Assembly: GCA_021323855.1 (NCBI GenBank)
Contig: JAJPKE010000037.1
Coordinates: 1 to 64,000 of the forward strand
DNA: 64,000 bases
Origin: Chloroflexota bacterium
GTDB lineage: Bacteria; Chloroflexota; Ktedonobacteria; Ktedonobacterales; JADMIN01
Direction of reading: 5' to 3'
Part shown: piece after piece, positions 25,212 through 33,270 of the stretch
How the letters are laid out: every line of letters begins with the position of its first letter
Numbering within the stretch: the stretch's first letter is position 1
The notes under the pieces: model-generated
Seen by the model: the letters and a program-made list of their open reading frames with translations, nothing else
Database searches by the model: none
What the model was told of the DNA's origin: nothing
Position numbers and translations under genes: made by a program

Positions 25212-25255
25212 AGAGACCTCACCCCCAACCCCTCTCCCGCGAGGAGAGGGGAGCC
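25212..25255. repeat. Palindromic dispersed repeat (CCTCTCC-cgc-GGAGAGG)
   Basis: This copy of the 3'-end repeat family starts 6 bases after the lipid kinase stop codon. The stem is CCCCTCTCC/GGAGAGGGG. Confidence 0.85.
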
Positions 25256-25336
25256 AGCGTGTCCACTGCCATTATTTGACATAACTATTATTCCTATCAG
25301 CGCCGCCTGGAACTGGCGTGAATGGCGGATGAGGGG

Positions 25337-25342
25337 TATACT
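25337..25342 (+). promoter_or_regulatory. -10 element candidate
   Basis: TATACT preceded by GGGG lies about 110 bases before ATG 25450. TTGACA occurs at 25277 but is too distant to pair with it. Confidence 0.3.
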
Positions 25343-25449
25343 GAAGGCAAGAGCGTTTTTATCTCCAATGGCGGCGGAGGTCAGGCCGCCAGATGATTCA
25401 CTACATTGTGGCATCGTGCAGAGCATGCAGAACAGTGGGAGCGAGAGCA

Positions 25450-26160
25450 ATGGCACAAACAGGCGAGCGAAAACAGTCCGGCGCAACAGCGCCGTCCTCC
25501 GGAAATGGGCAGGCAGCGCCATCAGGTGGCGCGCGCCCGTCCTTCTGGAGTCGTCTCGCTCCGTCGCGCGTGAACCAAACAGGCGGCAATTCGGCGCAAC
25601 CGCCCCGGCAGCAGACGGGCATGGGCAAGTTCCTGCTGGGCTGGGTGCTGTTGATGCTGGTCCTCGAGGTGGTATCGGTTGGATTGCAGTTGGCGGATGT
25701 CAACTGGTTCAAAGGGGCGTTGGAGCGGCCCTGGTTCCGCACCAATGCCTTTCTCATCGGTGGATTGAGCTGGTACATTGCGATAACGCTGGTGGTGATT
25801 GGCCTCGCCTACTATCTGCTGCTGCGTTTCAACCTGATTCCGCGTGATCTGTTTGGCGCCCGCGCTCGCACGCAGTCACAGGCCCAGGCGCAGGGTCGCG
25901 GCTCAGCGCAGACATCTGGCGCCAGCGGCAAGCCCGCGCCGGATGGCATGGGCAAAGCGCCACGCACGCGCGCCTCGCGCCGCCATGCGGCCAGCACCAC
26001 GGCTGCGGCGGCTCCTGCGCCCAGCGCCCGCCGGGTCGCGGCGAAGGCACGCATCGAAACGCCACCGCCAGCGCCGCCAGCGCCAACCGGCCATGACGAC
26101 GAGTATGAGCGTGTGAAGGCAGCCCAGCGCGCGCGCCGCCGCCGCGAGGCACGGCGGTAG
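25450..26160 (+). CDS. Small two-helix membrane protein with basic Ala/Pro/Arg-rich tail, unknown function
   Basis: ATG 25450 (MAQTGERKQ) is chosen over the longer frame because of GGGAGCGAGAG upstream and because the extra N-terminus is Cys-rich and unlike a protein start. Residues about 60-80 (MGKFLLGWVLLMLVLEVVSVGL) and 105-128 (LIGGLSWYIAITLVVIGLAYYLLL) are transmembrane. Between them is a short loop with NWFKGALERPWFRTN. Both ends are long and disordered, and the C-terminus is very rich in Arg and Ala. It may be a membrane-anchored nucleic-acid- or protein-binding tail. No family is recognised. Confidence 0.75.
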   Translation: MAQTGERKQSGATAPSSGNGQAAPSGGARPSFWSRLAPSRVNQTGGNSAQPPRQQTGMGKFLLGWVLLMLVLEVVSVGLQLADVNWFKGALERPWFRTNAFLIGGLSWYIAITLVVIGLAYYLLLRFNLIPRDLFGARARTQSQAQAQGRGSAQTSGASGKPAPDGMGKAPRTRASRRHAASTTAAAAPAPSARRVAAKARIETPPPAPPAPTGHDDEYERVKAAQRARRRREARR

Positions 26161-26195
26161 ACCTCACCCCCTACCCCTCTCCCATAGGAGAGGGG
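26159..26195. repeat. Palindromic dispersed repeat overlapping a stop codon
   Basis: The repeat starts within the TAG stop of the preceding gene (TAGACCTCACCCCC), followed by CCCCTCTCCcataGGAGAGGGG. The loop differs from the usual CGCGA. Confidence 0.8.
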
Positions 26196-26336
26196 CCGCT
26201 GGCGGGGTGTTTGTGTGAATGGCAGACGTTTTTTTTCTCGGTTGGTGGCGTTGTGCTGGTGTTCCTCTCCCACATGGCTAGGGGCACCATGACAGACAAA
26301 ATGACGGACAATGCGTAGAGGGGCGACGAGGGTATC

Positions 26337-27053
26337 ATGGGGCAGACGGGGCAGACGATGCTGGAAGATTTACACATCGGCGTTCGGGTGAATGGCAGCG
26401 ACGGGCATCAGCTTGGCGCGCTGCAACGGATTGTCGTCGAACGCCAGGAGCGCCGTGTTACCCATATCGTCGTCGAGCCGGGATTGCGCGAGTCGGGGAA
26501 TCTGCTGGCGCCAGGCGGGTGGGAGAAGCCGCGCGCCCGTCTCGTTCCGGTTGAGGCAATCTTGCAGGCCGGTCCGGAGTCCGTGACGCTATCGCTGGAT
26601 CAGCAGGCGTTTGCGGCGTTACCGCTCTTTGAGCATACCTACTACGCCAACGCAGATCTGCAAACCGGCGAGTATCAGTCCGCTGGTGAGAAACCGCGTT
26701 TTCGCCTGGGTGAATTGATCCATTACATCGCCACCGCCGCCGGTCTCGGCGCCGCGCCCTACGAGCCAACCACGGAGATTCAGTTTCAGGAGAACAGCGA
26801 TTCGGCGGAGATCGCGGCAGGAACGCCGGTCTGGCGCCAGACGCCACACGAGGAGCTTGGTGTGGTGGAGCGGGTGCTGGTGGACACGGAGACGCAGCGC
26901 ATCAGCGCGATTGTGCTGCGCCGCAAAGGATTTGGTGGCAAGCTGCTGCAACTGCCTATCGAGGCAGTAACTGACGTGCAGGATGGCGTCATCCATATTG
27001 CGGCGAGCGATGCTGACCTGGCGAAGCTCCAACCCTACGAGCCGGAAGACTAG
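26337..27053 (+). CDS. Double PRC-barrel domain protein
   Basis: The 238-residue product contains two PRC-barrel-like modules. The first, at about residues 8-85, has LHIGVRVNGSDGHQLGALQRIVVERQERRVTHIVVEPG and a closing VPVEAI. The second, at about 160-235, has GTPVWRQTPHEELGVVERVLVDTETQRISAIVLRRKG and LPIEAVTDVQDGVIHIA. A linker of about 70 residues joins them. PRC barrels occur in photosynthetic reaction centre H subunits and the RNA-processing protein RimM, and as stand-alone proteins of unknown role. Start ATG 26337 has GAGGG 5 bases upstream; ATG 26358 is also possible. Confidence 0.85.
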   Translation: MGQTGQTMLEDLHIGVRVNGSDGHQLGALQRIVVERQERRVTHIVVEPGLRESGNLLAPGGWEKPRARLVPVEAILQAGPESVTLSLDQQAFAALPLFEHTYYANADLQTGEYQSAGEKPRFRLGELIHYIATAAGLGAAPYEPTTEIQFQENSDSAEIAAGTPVWRQTPHEELGVVERVLVDTETQRISAIVLRRKGFGGKLLQLPIEAVTDVQDGVIHIAASDADLAKLQPYEPED

Positions 27054-27246
27054 CGCGAACGAGCAAAATACGCAAGGAATCCTCACCCTCCAATCTGTGA
27101 ACTTCCTCATCTTTTAGCAGGGAATGCGCGCGACTGCACAAGCGGGCATGAGAATTGCTTCATCTCCTTTCATGGCAACCAACAGGATACCTATCTGCTG
27201 GATACGCTGGATATGCTGGGATACAGGCTTGAAAGGAGCGTGCAGG

Positions 27247-27774
27247 ATGGGCACAGAGAAGCCAGTAAAGACGATACAGACAAGCAAATCATCTGCGATA
27301 GGGCGGCGGGCGGCGATTGCGGGCGTGGTGGCCGCCGGCGCCTGTGGCGTGACGGCAATGGCCGTGCCGCAGATCAAGAACGACATCGGGCAGGGATTGG
27401 AGAGCCTGGGCTGGAAAGCCGTCTCGCATGAACTCGATGCGTTGGAGAGCGTCTCGCTTGACGACGCCATCAAAGCGGCGGAGATCACCAAAGCGGCGGT
27501 GCGTATCATCGTGTTGCCGCTGGCGCGGCTGGTGGCGCTGATCGGTGGGGATGCGCTGGGCGTGTTGCTGGCGAGCCTCAACACAGCGACGGCGGTGCTG
27601 GGTGGCCTGCACATTGACATCGCGGCGTTGAACGGGCTACGCGATACAGTCGCCTCGTGGCATAGCAATATCTCGTCGCTGCCCATTGCGCTCACCAGCT
27701 ACACGACGGCGAACATTGACAATGCCGAGACGTATCTGAAGGCGCTGAAGAAGCACGTGCAGCAGCAGGGGTAG
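27247..27774 (+). CDS. Helical protein with twin-Arg-like N-terminus, unknown function
   Basis: ATG 27247 has AGGAG 8 bases upstream. The 175-residue product begins with a polar lead and GRRAAIAGVVAAGACGVTAMA, which resembles a Tat signal or a signal anchor. The rest is predicted mostly helical: VSHELDALESVSLDDAIKAAEITKAAVRIIVLPLARLVALIGGDALGVLLASLNTATAVLGGL, then ALNGLRDTVASWHSNISSLP and a final AETYLKALKKHVQQQ. The heptad-like spacing would suit a coiled-coil or bundle on the outer membrane face. No family is recognised. Confidence 0.75.
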   Translation: MGTEKPVKTIQTSKSSAIGRRAAIAGVVAAGACGVTAMAVPQIKNDIGQGLESLGWKAVSHELDALESVSLDDAIKAAEITKAAVRIIVLPLARLVALIGGDALGVLLASLNTATAVLGGLHIDIAALNGLRDTVASWHSNISSLPIALTSYTTANIDNAETYLKALKKHVQQQG

Positions 27775-27816
27775 CCCCCCACCCCCAGCCCCTCCCCCGT
27801 GCGCGGGAGAGGGGAG
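27775..27816. repeat. Palindromic dispersed repeat, variant loop
   Basis: CCCCCACCCCCAGCCCCTCCCCCGTGCGCGGGAGAGGGG follows directly after the stop of the helical protein. It is the same family with a longer loop; its inverted relative is at 33007-33041. Confidence 0.75.
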
Positions 27817-27827
27817 GCAGAATGCTG

Positions 27828-27950
27828 GCGGCACTGAAGTGCCGGCCCACGTGACGGTGGGTTGAAGCCCCAGGAGGCTGCGTCGCTCGCCTATCGGATG
27901 GACTTCAGTCCACAGACCGTGCGCTGGCTGTTTACAGCCGCGTCGTGTGG
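27828..27950. repeat. Dispersed modular palindromic repeat (CTGAAG/CTTCAG), copy 3
   Basis: Units GGCGGCACTGAAGTGCCGGC, GTGGGTTGAAGCCCCAGGAG, ATGGACTTCAGTCCACAG and GCTGGCTGTTTACAGCCGCG lie in a row, the same modules as at 30469-30646 in a different order. The remaining gap to 28053 holds nothing recognisable. Confidence 0.8.
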
Positions 27951-28053
27951 ATTCGTGCTATTTCGCTGTTTCGTTCTGTTTGAGGCGCTGGTTGACCTGC
28001 TCGGCCACTTTCACCAGATCGCCGATATGGGTCAGCGGTCTGTTCATGTGGGG

Positions 28054-28290
28054 CTAATTGCCCACCGTTCCCCCGCCCACACCTACTGCCTGGCTGTTGC
28101 GCACGCGCTCGATCAGCGATTCGATGGTGGGAACGAGGTGTTCGTCGCGCCGGACGCTATGCAGTAGTTCGCCGAGCGCCATGAGCAGGACCTGTTGCTC
28201 ATCGGCGGTGTAGGATACCGTGTATGTGGCGCCCGTCACTGCCTCGCTCTGCGCATGATGCTGCTCATTGACGTTGACATCGTTTTCCAT
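28054..28290 (-). CDS. Small acidic helical protein, unknown
   Basis: The start at 28290 (MENDVNVNEQHH) has AAAGGAGA 7 bases upstream on the coding strand, which is better than the longer frame. The 78-residue product has an Asn/His/Gln-rich lead, then YTVSYTADEQQVLLMALGELLHSVRRDEHLVPTIESLIERVRN, which looks like two helices. It ends in a Gly-rich tail. It may be a small regulatory protein. No family is recognised. Confidence 0.65.
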   Translation of the reverse strand: MENDVNVNEQHHAQSEAVTGATYTVSYTADEQQVLLMALGELLHSVRRDEHLVPTIESLIERVRNSQAVGVGGGTVGN

Positions 28291-28368
28291 TGCGTGTCTC
28301 CTTTCTCTCTGCAACTGTTTTGATGTGTCCGGTGTTTCACCTCTCAGAGACACCTATCGTCCTATGCC

Positions 28369-28411
28369 AGCCATGTCGTACCATGCCAGCCATGCCAGCT
28401 ATGCCAGCCGT
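28369..28411. repeat. Short degenerate tandem repeat (ATGCCAGCC)
   Basis: About five copies of the 9-10 base unit ATGCCAGCC occur with small variations in the space upstream of the alkyltransferase-like gene. Confidence 0.7.
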
Positions 28412-28415
28412 ACCC

Positions 28416-28446
28416 TTGAAGCGCGCGGCTGTTTGCGCTCTATACT
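28416..28446 (+). promoter_or_regulatory. Promoter candidate
   Basis: TTGAAG at 28416 and TATACT at 28441, spacing 19, about 110 bases before the start at 28560. Confidence 0.35.
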
Positions 28447-28559
28447 AAAGTTCGTGCGGCTTGCGCAGTAGAACAGTTCAGCCTATTGCTCTAACAGAAT
28501 GAATGCCAGATTCCACGAGATTCTACTAGCATCCGGCAATCGAGAGGGAGAGTTGCGCG

Positions 28560-29051
28560 ATGCCTGAGACAGATAAGACGGCAAACGAGGTGACTCGTGA
28601 AGAGGCTGCGTCCATTTCGGCGCAGGTGTATGCGCTGGTGCGCGCCTGCCCCGCCGGGCGTGTGACGACCTATGGCTGGCTGGGCGCGGCGATTGGCTAT
28701 CCCAGGGGCGCGCGGATGGTCGGCTGGATCATGAACGCCACGCCCAAAGGAGCGGATGTGCCGGCGCAGCGTGTCCTCAATAGCAAGGGCGAACTGACGG
28801 GAAGCTGGGCCTTTGGCCAGAAGGGGCGGATGCGCCAGTTGCTCGAAGCCGAGGGAATCGTCTTCACGCCGGAGGGGCGTGTGGACCTCAAACGCTATGG
28901 CTGGGACCCCAACCGCGACCTGACTGCTGAGGAACGCGCCAGCATCCTGGCAGGCGCAGAGATGGAGAGTGAGAAGGTGAGCGATTACCTGATGCGCATG
29001 CTTCACGACGATCCAGCCTCGCCGTTCCGCAGTGCGCCGGAAAAGAAGTGA
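28560..29051 (+). CDS. Alkyltransferase-like (ATL/MGMT fold) protein lacking the acceptor Cys
   Basis: The 163-residue product has the C-terminal DNA-binding fold of O6-alkylguanine-DNA alkyltransferase: YALVRACPAGRVTTYGWLGAAIGYPRGARMVGWIMNA, with the helix-turn-helix and Arg finger (ARMVGWIM). The active motif PCHRV reads P68-A-Q-R-V72, so the methyl-accepting Cys is Ala. This is the hallmark of ATL proteins, which flag bulky O6-alkylguanine for nucleotide excision repair. A following WAFGQKGRMRQLLEAEGIVF is standard. The C-terminus is extended by about 45 residues beyond the usual ATL. It is convergent with the glucosidase gene. Confidence 0.9.
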   Translation: MPETDKTANEVTREEAASISAQVYALVRACPAGRVTTYGWLGAAIGYPRGARMVGWIMNATPKGADVPAQRVLNSKGELTGSWAFGQKGRMRQLLEAEGIVFTPEGRVDLKRYGWDPNRDLTAEERASILAGAEMESEKVSDYLMRMLHDDPASPFRSAPEKK

Positions 29052-29053
29052 GA

Positions 29054-30430
29054 TCACTCCTCCAGCGCGCCGCCGTTGGTGGCCGCGACACGCCCGGCGA
29101 AGTGGCCGCTCTCCTTGATGATGCGCTGCTGCGTCGCGTACTCCACGCGCACCAGGCCGAAACGTGGACGGTAGCCATGCGCCCACTCGAAGTTATCCAG
29201 CAGCGACCAGGTGAAGTAGCCAGCCAGCGGCACACCCGCCGCCAGCGCGCGCCGCGCCTCCTGGAAATGCCGCCGCAGATACGACACGCGCTCCGCATCA
29301 TGCACCTCGCCGCGCTCATCCAGCGTATCGGGATAGGCCGCGCCGTTCTCCGTGATATACAGCTTCGTCGGGGAATACGCATCGCGCAGCCGCAGCAACA
29401 CCTGATACAGTCCTTCGGGATAGACCTCCCAGCCCATCGCCGTGAGACCGCTGCCGCGCGGGGGCACCAGCTTCGGCAGCAACCGGCTGGGCCGGTCCGC
29501 ACGGATGATGCCGCGCGTATAATAGTTCACGCCCAGGAAATCGAGCGGCGCGCTGATCGTCTCCATGTCGCCCGGACGCACCAGACCATCGGGCAGCGCC
29601 AGCCGCGCCGTCACATCTTCTGGATACGTGCCGCGAAAGAGCGCATCCAGATACCAGCGATGATAGAGGCCATCGGCAAACTGCGCCGCCTGCGTGTCTT
29701 GCTCGCGGTCGCTGGCTGGCTCGATGTGCAGCAGGTGCAGCGTGATGCCCACCGCTGACTGTGGCGCCTCGGAGCGTAGCGCCTGCACCGCCAGCCCATG
29801 CGAGAGCAGCAGATGGTGCCCCACCGGCGCAATCAGTCGCTCATCGCGCAGCCCCGGCGCCATCGTACCCAGCACATGCCCCTCGAAGACGACGATATGC
29901 GGCTCGTTATGGGTGATCCAGTGGCCCACGCGGTTGCTCAGCCGCCGCGCGATGATCTGCGCATAATCCGAAAAGAAATAGGCGGTGTCACGATTGCGCC
30001 AGCCGCCGCGCTCTTCCAACGCCTGCGGCAAGTCCCAGTGATAGAGCGTCACGAACGGGGTGATGCCGCGCGCCAGCAACCCATCCACCAGCCGCTCATA
30101 AAAGTCGAGTCCGGCGGGATTGGGTTTGCCGCGTCCATCGGGCAGGATGCGCGACCACGCAATCGAGAAGCGATAGGCGTTGAGGCTGAGCCGTTGCAGC
30201 AGATCGAAGTCTTCCTGCCAGCGATGATAGTGGTCACAGGCGACATCGCCGTTCTCATCGCGCTCGATCTTGCCGGGCGTGTGGCTGAAGCGATCCCAGA
30301 TCGTCTCGCCGCGCCCACCCTCGCGCGCCGCACCCTCGATCTGATAGGCCGCCGTCGCCGCGCCCCACAGGAAATCGCGCGGAAAGCCCGTTTCAGTTAG
30401 TTCAATCTGCTGCTCGCTCATCTCGCTCAT
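29054..30430 (-). CDS. Family 1 glycoside hydrolase, beta-glucosidase-like
   Basis: The 458-residue product has the full GH1 signature: FPRDFLWGAATAAYQIEGAAREGGRGETIWD at the N-terminus, NAYRFSIAWSRILPDGRG, YHWDLPQALEERGGW, acid/base Glu in THNEP, nucleophile Glu in ITENGA, and the aglycone-side WSLLDNFEWAHGYRPRFGLV. There is no signal peptide, so it is intracellular. It hydrolyses beta-glucosides, possibly galactosides or fucosides as many bacterial GH1 enzymes do. The start could be Met1 or Met4. It ends 3 bases from the convergent alkyltransferase-like gene; no sugar transporter is nearby. Confidence 0.95.
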   Translation of the reverse strand: MSEMSEQQIELTETGFPRDFLWGAATAAYQIEGAAREGGRGETIWDRFSHTPGKIERDENGDVACDHYHRWQEDFDLLQRLSLNAYRFSIAWSRILPDGRGKPNPAGLDFYERLVDGLLARGITPFVTLYHWDLPQALEERGGWRNRDTAYFFSDYAQIIARRLSNRVGHWITHNEPHIVVFEGHVLGTMAPGLRDERLIAPVGHHLLLSHGLAVQALRSEAPQSAVGITLHLLHIEPASDREQDTQAAQFADGLYHRWYLDALFRGTYPEDVTARLALPDGLVRPGDMETISAPLDFLGVNYYTRGIIRADRPSRLLPKLVPPRGSGLTAMGWEVYPEGLYQVLLRLRDAYSPTKLYITENGAAYPDTLDERGEVHDAERVSYLRRHFQEARRALAAGVPLAGYFTWSLLDNFEWAHGYRPRFGLVRVEYATQQRIIKESGHFAGRVAATNGGALEE

Positions 30431-30468
30431 TGCCCTTGCTCAACATCTAGGTTTCACATGCTCCCCTG

Positions 30469-30646
30469 GCGGCAGTGACGCACTCTGGCGGCTGTAAACA
30501 GCCGGCCCACGCGACGACGGGCTGAAGCCCAGAGAGGCTGCGCCGCCCGCCCGCCGAATGGACTTCAGTCCAGCCCATCGTGCGCCGGCACTTCAGTGCC
30601 GCGACCTGGGTCGCGTGCGCCGGCACTTCAGTGCCGCGATTGTTCA
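30469..30646. repeat. Dispersed modular palindromic repeat (CTGAAG/CTTCAG), copy 4 (fullest)
   Basis: Five to six hairpin units stand in a row: CTGGCGGCTGTAAACAGCCG, GGGCTGAAGCCCAGAGAGG, GGACTTCAGTCC, and twice GTGCGCCGGCACTTCAGTGC followed by CGCGA. It fills the gap between the GH1 gene start and the MFS gene end. Confidence 0.85.
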
Positions 30647-32173
30647 TCACTCGCGCGCCTTCTCTTTGCCGCGCACCAGCGAGGTGAAGACGCCGACGGC
30701 GGCGATGCAGGCGCAGACCACGAAGGTCGCGTGGAACGCCGTCACGAAGGTCTGTTGCAGCGCGGCGACGGCGGACGGGCTGAGCGGATGCGCATGGGGC
30801 AGGCGCGAGAAGGCGAGAATGCCACCGGCCACATCACCCCCCAGGCTGGCAAAGACGGCTCCCGCCAGCGCCACGCTCACACTCTGCCCAAAGACGCGGC
30901 CCGTCGCCAGGAAGCCCGCCGCGCTGCCCTGCTGCTGCTTGGGCGCCGCGCCCATCAGCGCGCTGTTGTTTGGTGATTGGAACAACCCCTGCCCCACGCC
31001 AATCAGCGAGAGCCGCCAGATCATATCGAAGAGGCTGGACTGCGTGTTGAGCTGGCTAATCAGCACCAGCCCCACGCAGGCTATCGCCAGCCCAATCGAG
31101 GCCAGCCAGCGCGTGCCGATGCGATCTGCCAGCGTCCCGCTGAATGGCGCGATCACGGCAATGGTCAGCGGCAGCGGCGTCAGCAGCAGACCGGCCTCCT
31201 GCGTCTGAAAGCCACGCAGTTCTTCCAGATAGAAAGGCAGCATAAAGCTCACGGCGAACATCGCCAGGAAGCTCAGCACCAGGCTGATATTGGCCGAGGC
31301 GAACACGCGGTCGCGCAGCAGGCGGATGTCAATCACCGGCGCGCGCACATGCAGTTCGACAAAGACCATCGTTACCAGCGAGACGGCGGCGACGACCATT
31401 GAGCCAATCAACGCTGGCGAACTCCAGCCCCATTCCTGCCCAAAGGAGAGGCCCAGCGTCAGCGCGGCCAGCCCCAGCGCCAGCAGCGTCGCGCCCGCCG
31501 GATCGAAGCGCCCCACGCCCCGGCGACGGCGCTCCTTGAGGATGACCAGCGTAGCGATGAAGCCGATGACGCCCAGCGGCACGTTGACATAGAAGATCGA
31601 ACGCCAGCTAAAGTGGTCGGTGAGCAGGCCGCCGAGCGTTGGTCCGGTGCTGACGCCCAGCGCGACGATCACGGCGTTCAACCCCAGCGCGCGGCCCCGC
31701 TCGAACGGCGGGAAGGCGCTCGTCAGCATCGCCGGACTGATGGCCATTAACAGCGAACCCCCCAGCCCCTGGAATCCACGGGCGGCAACGAGAAACCCCA
31801 GCGAGGGCGCGGCGCCGCAGATGGCTGAGCCAGCGGTGAAGATGATGAGTCCGGCGATCCAGATCGGTTTGCGCCCGATCATATCAGCCAGCCGCCCAAT
31901 GGTGAGCAGCGTCGCGGCGGTGACGACGAGATAGGCGATGATGACCCATTCCACCGCGCCGTTCAGCGGCACATGGAAATAGGTGGCGATGGCGGGCAGG
32001 CTGATGTTGACTATCGAGGAGTCCAGTGTCGCCATAAAGACGCCAACGCCGACGATAGCCAGCACCGCCCATTTGCCAGCCGTCTCGCCGTTGGTCGCAG
32101 CGGGAGCATTTCCCTGCCCGGCTCGTGGTTCAAATCGCTCGTTTAGCTCGTTCGCGGTGTCCACCTGGCTCAT
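30647..32173 (-). CDS. MFS drug:H+ antiporter, DHA2 (EmrB/QacA) 14-helix family
   Basis: The 508-residue product has 14 hydrophobic segments. The first contains VLAIVGVGVFMATLDSSIVNISLPAIATYF, with the Asp of DHA2 motif D1. Motif A is GRLADMIGRKPIW, motif C is GVSTGPTLGGLL, and WRSIFYVNVPLGVIGFI and GVGQGLFQSPNNSALMGAAP are characteristic of DHA2. It exports drugs or other cationic or amphipathic compounds in exchange for protons. It is preceded by about 40 polar residues. No TetR/MarR regulator is adjacent. It is divergent from the Tyr/Gly-rich zinc-motif gene. Confidence 0.95.
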   Translation of the reverse strand: MSQVDTANELNERFEPRAGQGNAPAATNGETAGKWAVLAIVGVGVFMATLDSSIVNISLPAIATYFHVPLNGAVEWVIIAYLVVTAATLLTIGRLADMIGRKPIWIAGLIIFTAGSAICGAAPSLGFLVAARGFQGLGGSLLMAISPAMLTSAFPPFERGRALGLNAVIVALGVSTGPTLGGLLTDHFSWRSIFYVNVPLGVIGFIATLVILKERRRRGVGRFDPAGATLLALGLAALTLGLSFGQEWGWSSPALIGSMVVAAVSLVTMVFVELHVRAPVIDIRLLRDRVFASANISLVLSFLAMFAVSFMLPFYLEELRGFQTQEAGLLLTPLPLTIAVIAPFSGTLADRIGTRWLASIGLAIACVGLVLISQLNTQSSLFDMIWRLSLIGVGQGLFQSPNNSALMGAAPKQQQGSAAGFLATGRVFGQSVSVALAGAVFASLGGDVAGGILAFSRLPHAHPLSPSAVAALQQTFVTAFHATFVVCACIAAVGVFTSLVRGKEKARE

Positions 32174-32250
32174 GATGTCGTCACTTTCCTGGCTTTCCTC
32201 TGTGAAGTGAGGCCGATATTCCTAGAATATAGTATTCCCTGCCAATAGTA

Positions 32251-32259
32251 TGCTATACT
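32251..32259 (+). promoter_or_regulatory. Extended -10 promoter candidate
   Basis: TGCTATACT lies in the divergent region between the MFS gene and the gene at 32377, about 115 bases before the latter. Confidence 0.45.
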
Positions 32260-32376
32260 GGCCTTCCGTACAGAACAAACAAGAACCCACACAAAAGCGT
32301 ATCAAAGCCTGCTGACGGAGATGTGTCCAGCAGGGCTGTTCTATTCGATGATGATCAATGATGAGGGGGCATGCTC

Positions 32377-32883
32377 ATGCGCGGTCGCACGCAACAGTCT
32401 AGCGGATGGGACGACGAAGCAGGATATAGCGACGCCCAGGGATACGGCTATGAGAACGGCAGCTATGGCGAGTATAGCGGGTATGGCGGCTATGACAATT
32501 ATGACGATCAATATGCCGGCGCGCAGGGATACGGGGGATATGGCCAGCATGATGAGGATGAGGGCTGGTATGGCGAAGAGGAGCGCGGCCTGATGCTCCA
32601 GCCGGAGCATTCGCTGGTCGGCATCTCCAACACCGTGACGCATCATGGCGTGCCACTGCTCTCCTACACCCGCACGATGAACCGCTTCTATACGACGCGC
32701 AAGCAGCGCCTGAGCCTGGGCCGCTTCAAGTGCGAAGTCTGTGGCGAGCGCATCCGCTGGTGGGCCTGGGAGACGGGCACCGGCACCCGCACGCATGACG
32801 GCTGCTATGAGCGCCTCGCCTGGACCTGGACGAACCTCTACGCGCAGCAGCAGCGGCTCGCCTCGCAGGGCATGTTCGAGTAA
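32377..32883 (+). CDS. Tyr/Gly-rich low-complexity protein with C-terminal zinc-finger-like motif
   Basis: ATG 32377 has GAGGGGG 7 bases upstream; ATG 32371 is too close to it. Residues about 15-75 are an acidic Tyr/Gly/Asp repeat region (YSDAQGYGYENGSYGEYSG and on), a composition typical of prion-like or condensate-forming segments. The C-terminal 90 residues are ordered: VTHHGVPLLSYTRTMNRFYTTRKQRLSLGRFKCEVCGERIRWWAWETGTGTRTHDGCYERL, with C-x2-C plus His and Cys, enough for one zinc site. An RNA- or DNA-binding role is possible. No family is recognised. Confidence 0.8.
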   Translation: MRGRTQQSSGWDDEAGYSDAQGYGYENGSYGEYSGYGGYDNYDDQYAGAQGYGGYGQHDEDEGWYGEEERGLMLQPEHSLVGISNTVTHHGVPLLSYTRTMNRFYTTRKQRLSLGRFKCEVCGERIRWWAWETGTGTRTHDGCYERLAWTWTNLYAQQQRLASQGMFE

Positions 32884-32885
32884 GG

Positions 32886-33110
32886 GCGCTAGCGGTTGAA
32901 ACCGCGCCTGGATGGCCGGTGGCCGCAAAACCTGCCTCCGCAGGTTCGGCGCAGGCATCTCTGCGCTCTCAACATTTGCGCCCGGTTGTGTACCAGCGCC
33001 CGCACTCCTCTCTCCTGCGCACGGGGGAGGGGCTGGGGGCATCTCAGTCCGCGCAGGCGGACTTTGCGGCCAGCGGCCACCCAGCCGCGAATTCATTCGC
33101 TGGCTCTCCT
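32886..33110. repeat. Composite dispersed inverted repeat (CGCGCCTGGATGGCCGG type) containing a reversed 3'-end repeat
   Basis: The left half (GCGGTTGAAACCGCGCCTGG ... GCCGCAAAACCTGCCTCCGC) and the right half (GTCCGCGCAGGCGGACTTTG ... CACCCAGCCGCGAATTCATT) are inverted relatives. Between them at 33007-33041 is a reversed copy of the CCTCTCC/GGGAGGGG element. The block at 10951-11000 is a partial relative. Confidence 0.7.
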
Positions 33111-33139
33111 TCTGGTCACTATCGCGTCGTGAGGCTTCG

Positions 33140-33148
33140 TGGTATAAT
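33140..33148 (+). promoter_or_regulatory. Extended -10 promoter candidate for accC
   Basis: TGGTATAAT lies 123 bases before the accC start. No convincing -35 is seen. The leader of about 110 bases shows no known riboswitch pattern. Confidence 0.5.
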
Positions 33149-33270
33149 AGGTGCCGATTCGTGCGGCCTGCCTGATCGTGGATGATCCCTGTTGATTGTC
33201 GAGAGTATCAGGCATTCCTTCGAGCCGATCTGCCGCCGGGCGCTTATTCTCATAGAGCGAGGCCTTTTCG

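Noticed and set aside
25277..25342. TTGACA ... TATACT promoter before the two-helix protein
   Set aside because: The two boxes are 54 bases apart, far from the 16-19 needed. Only the -10 is kept as a weak candidate.
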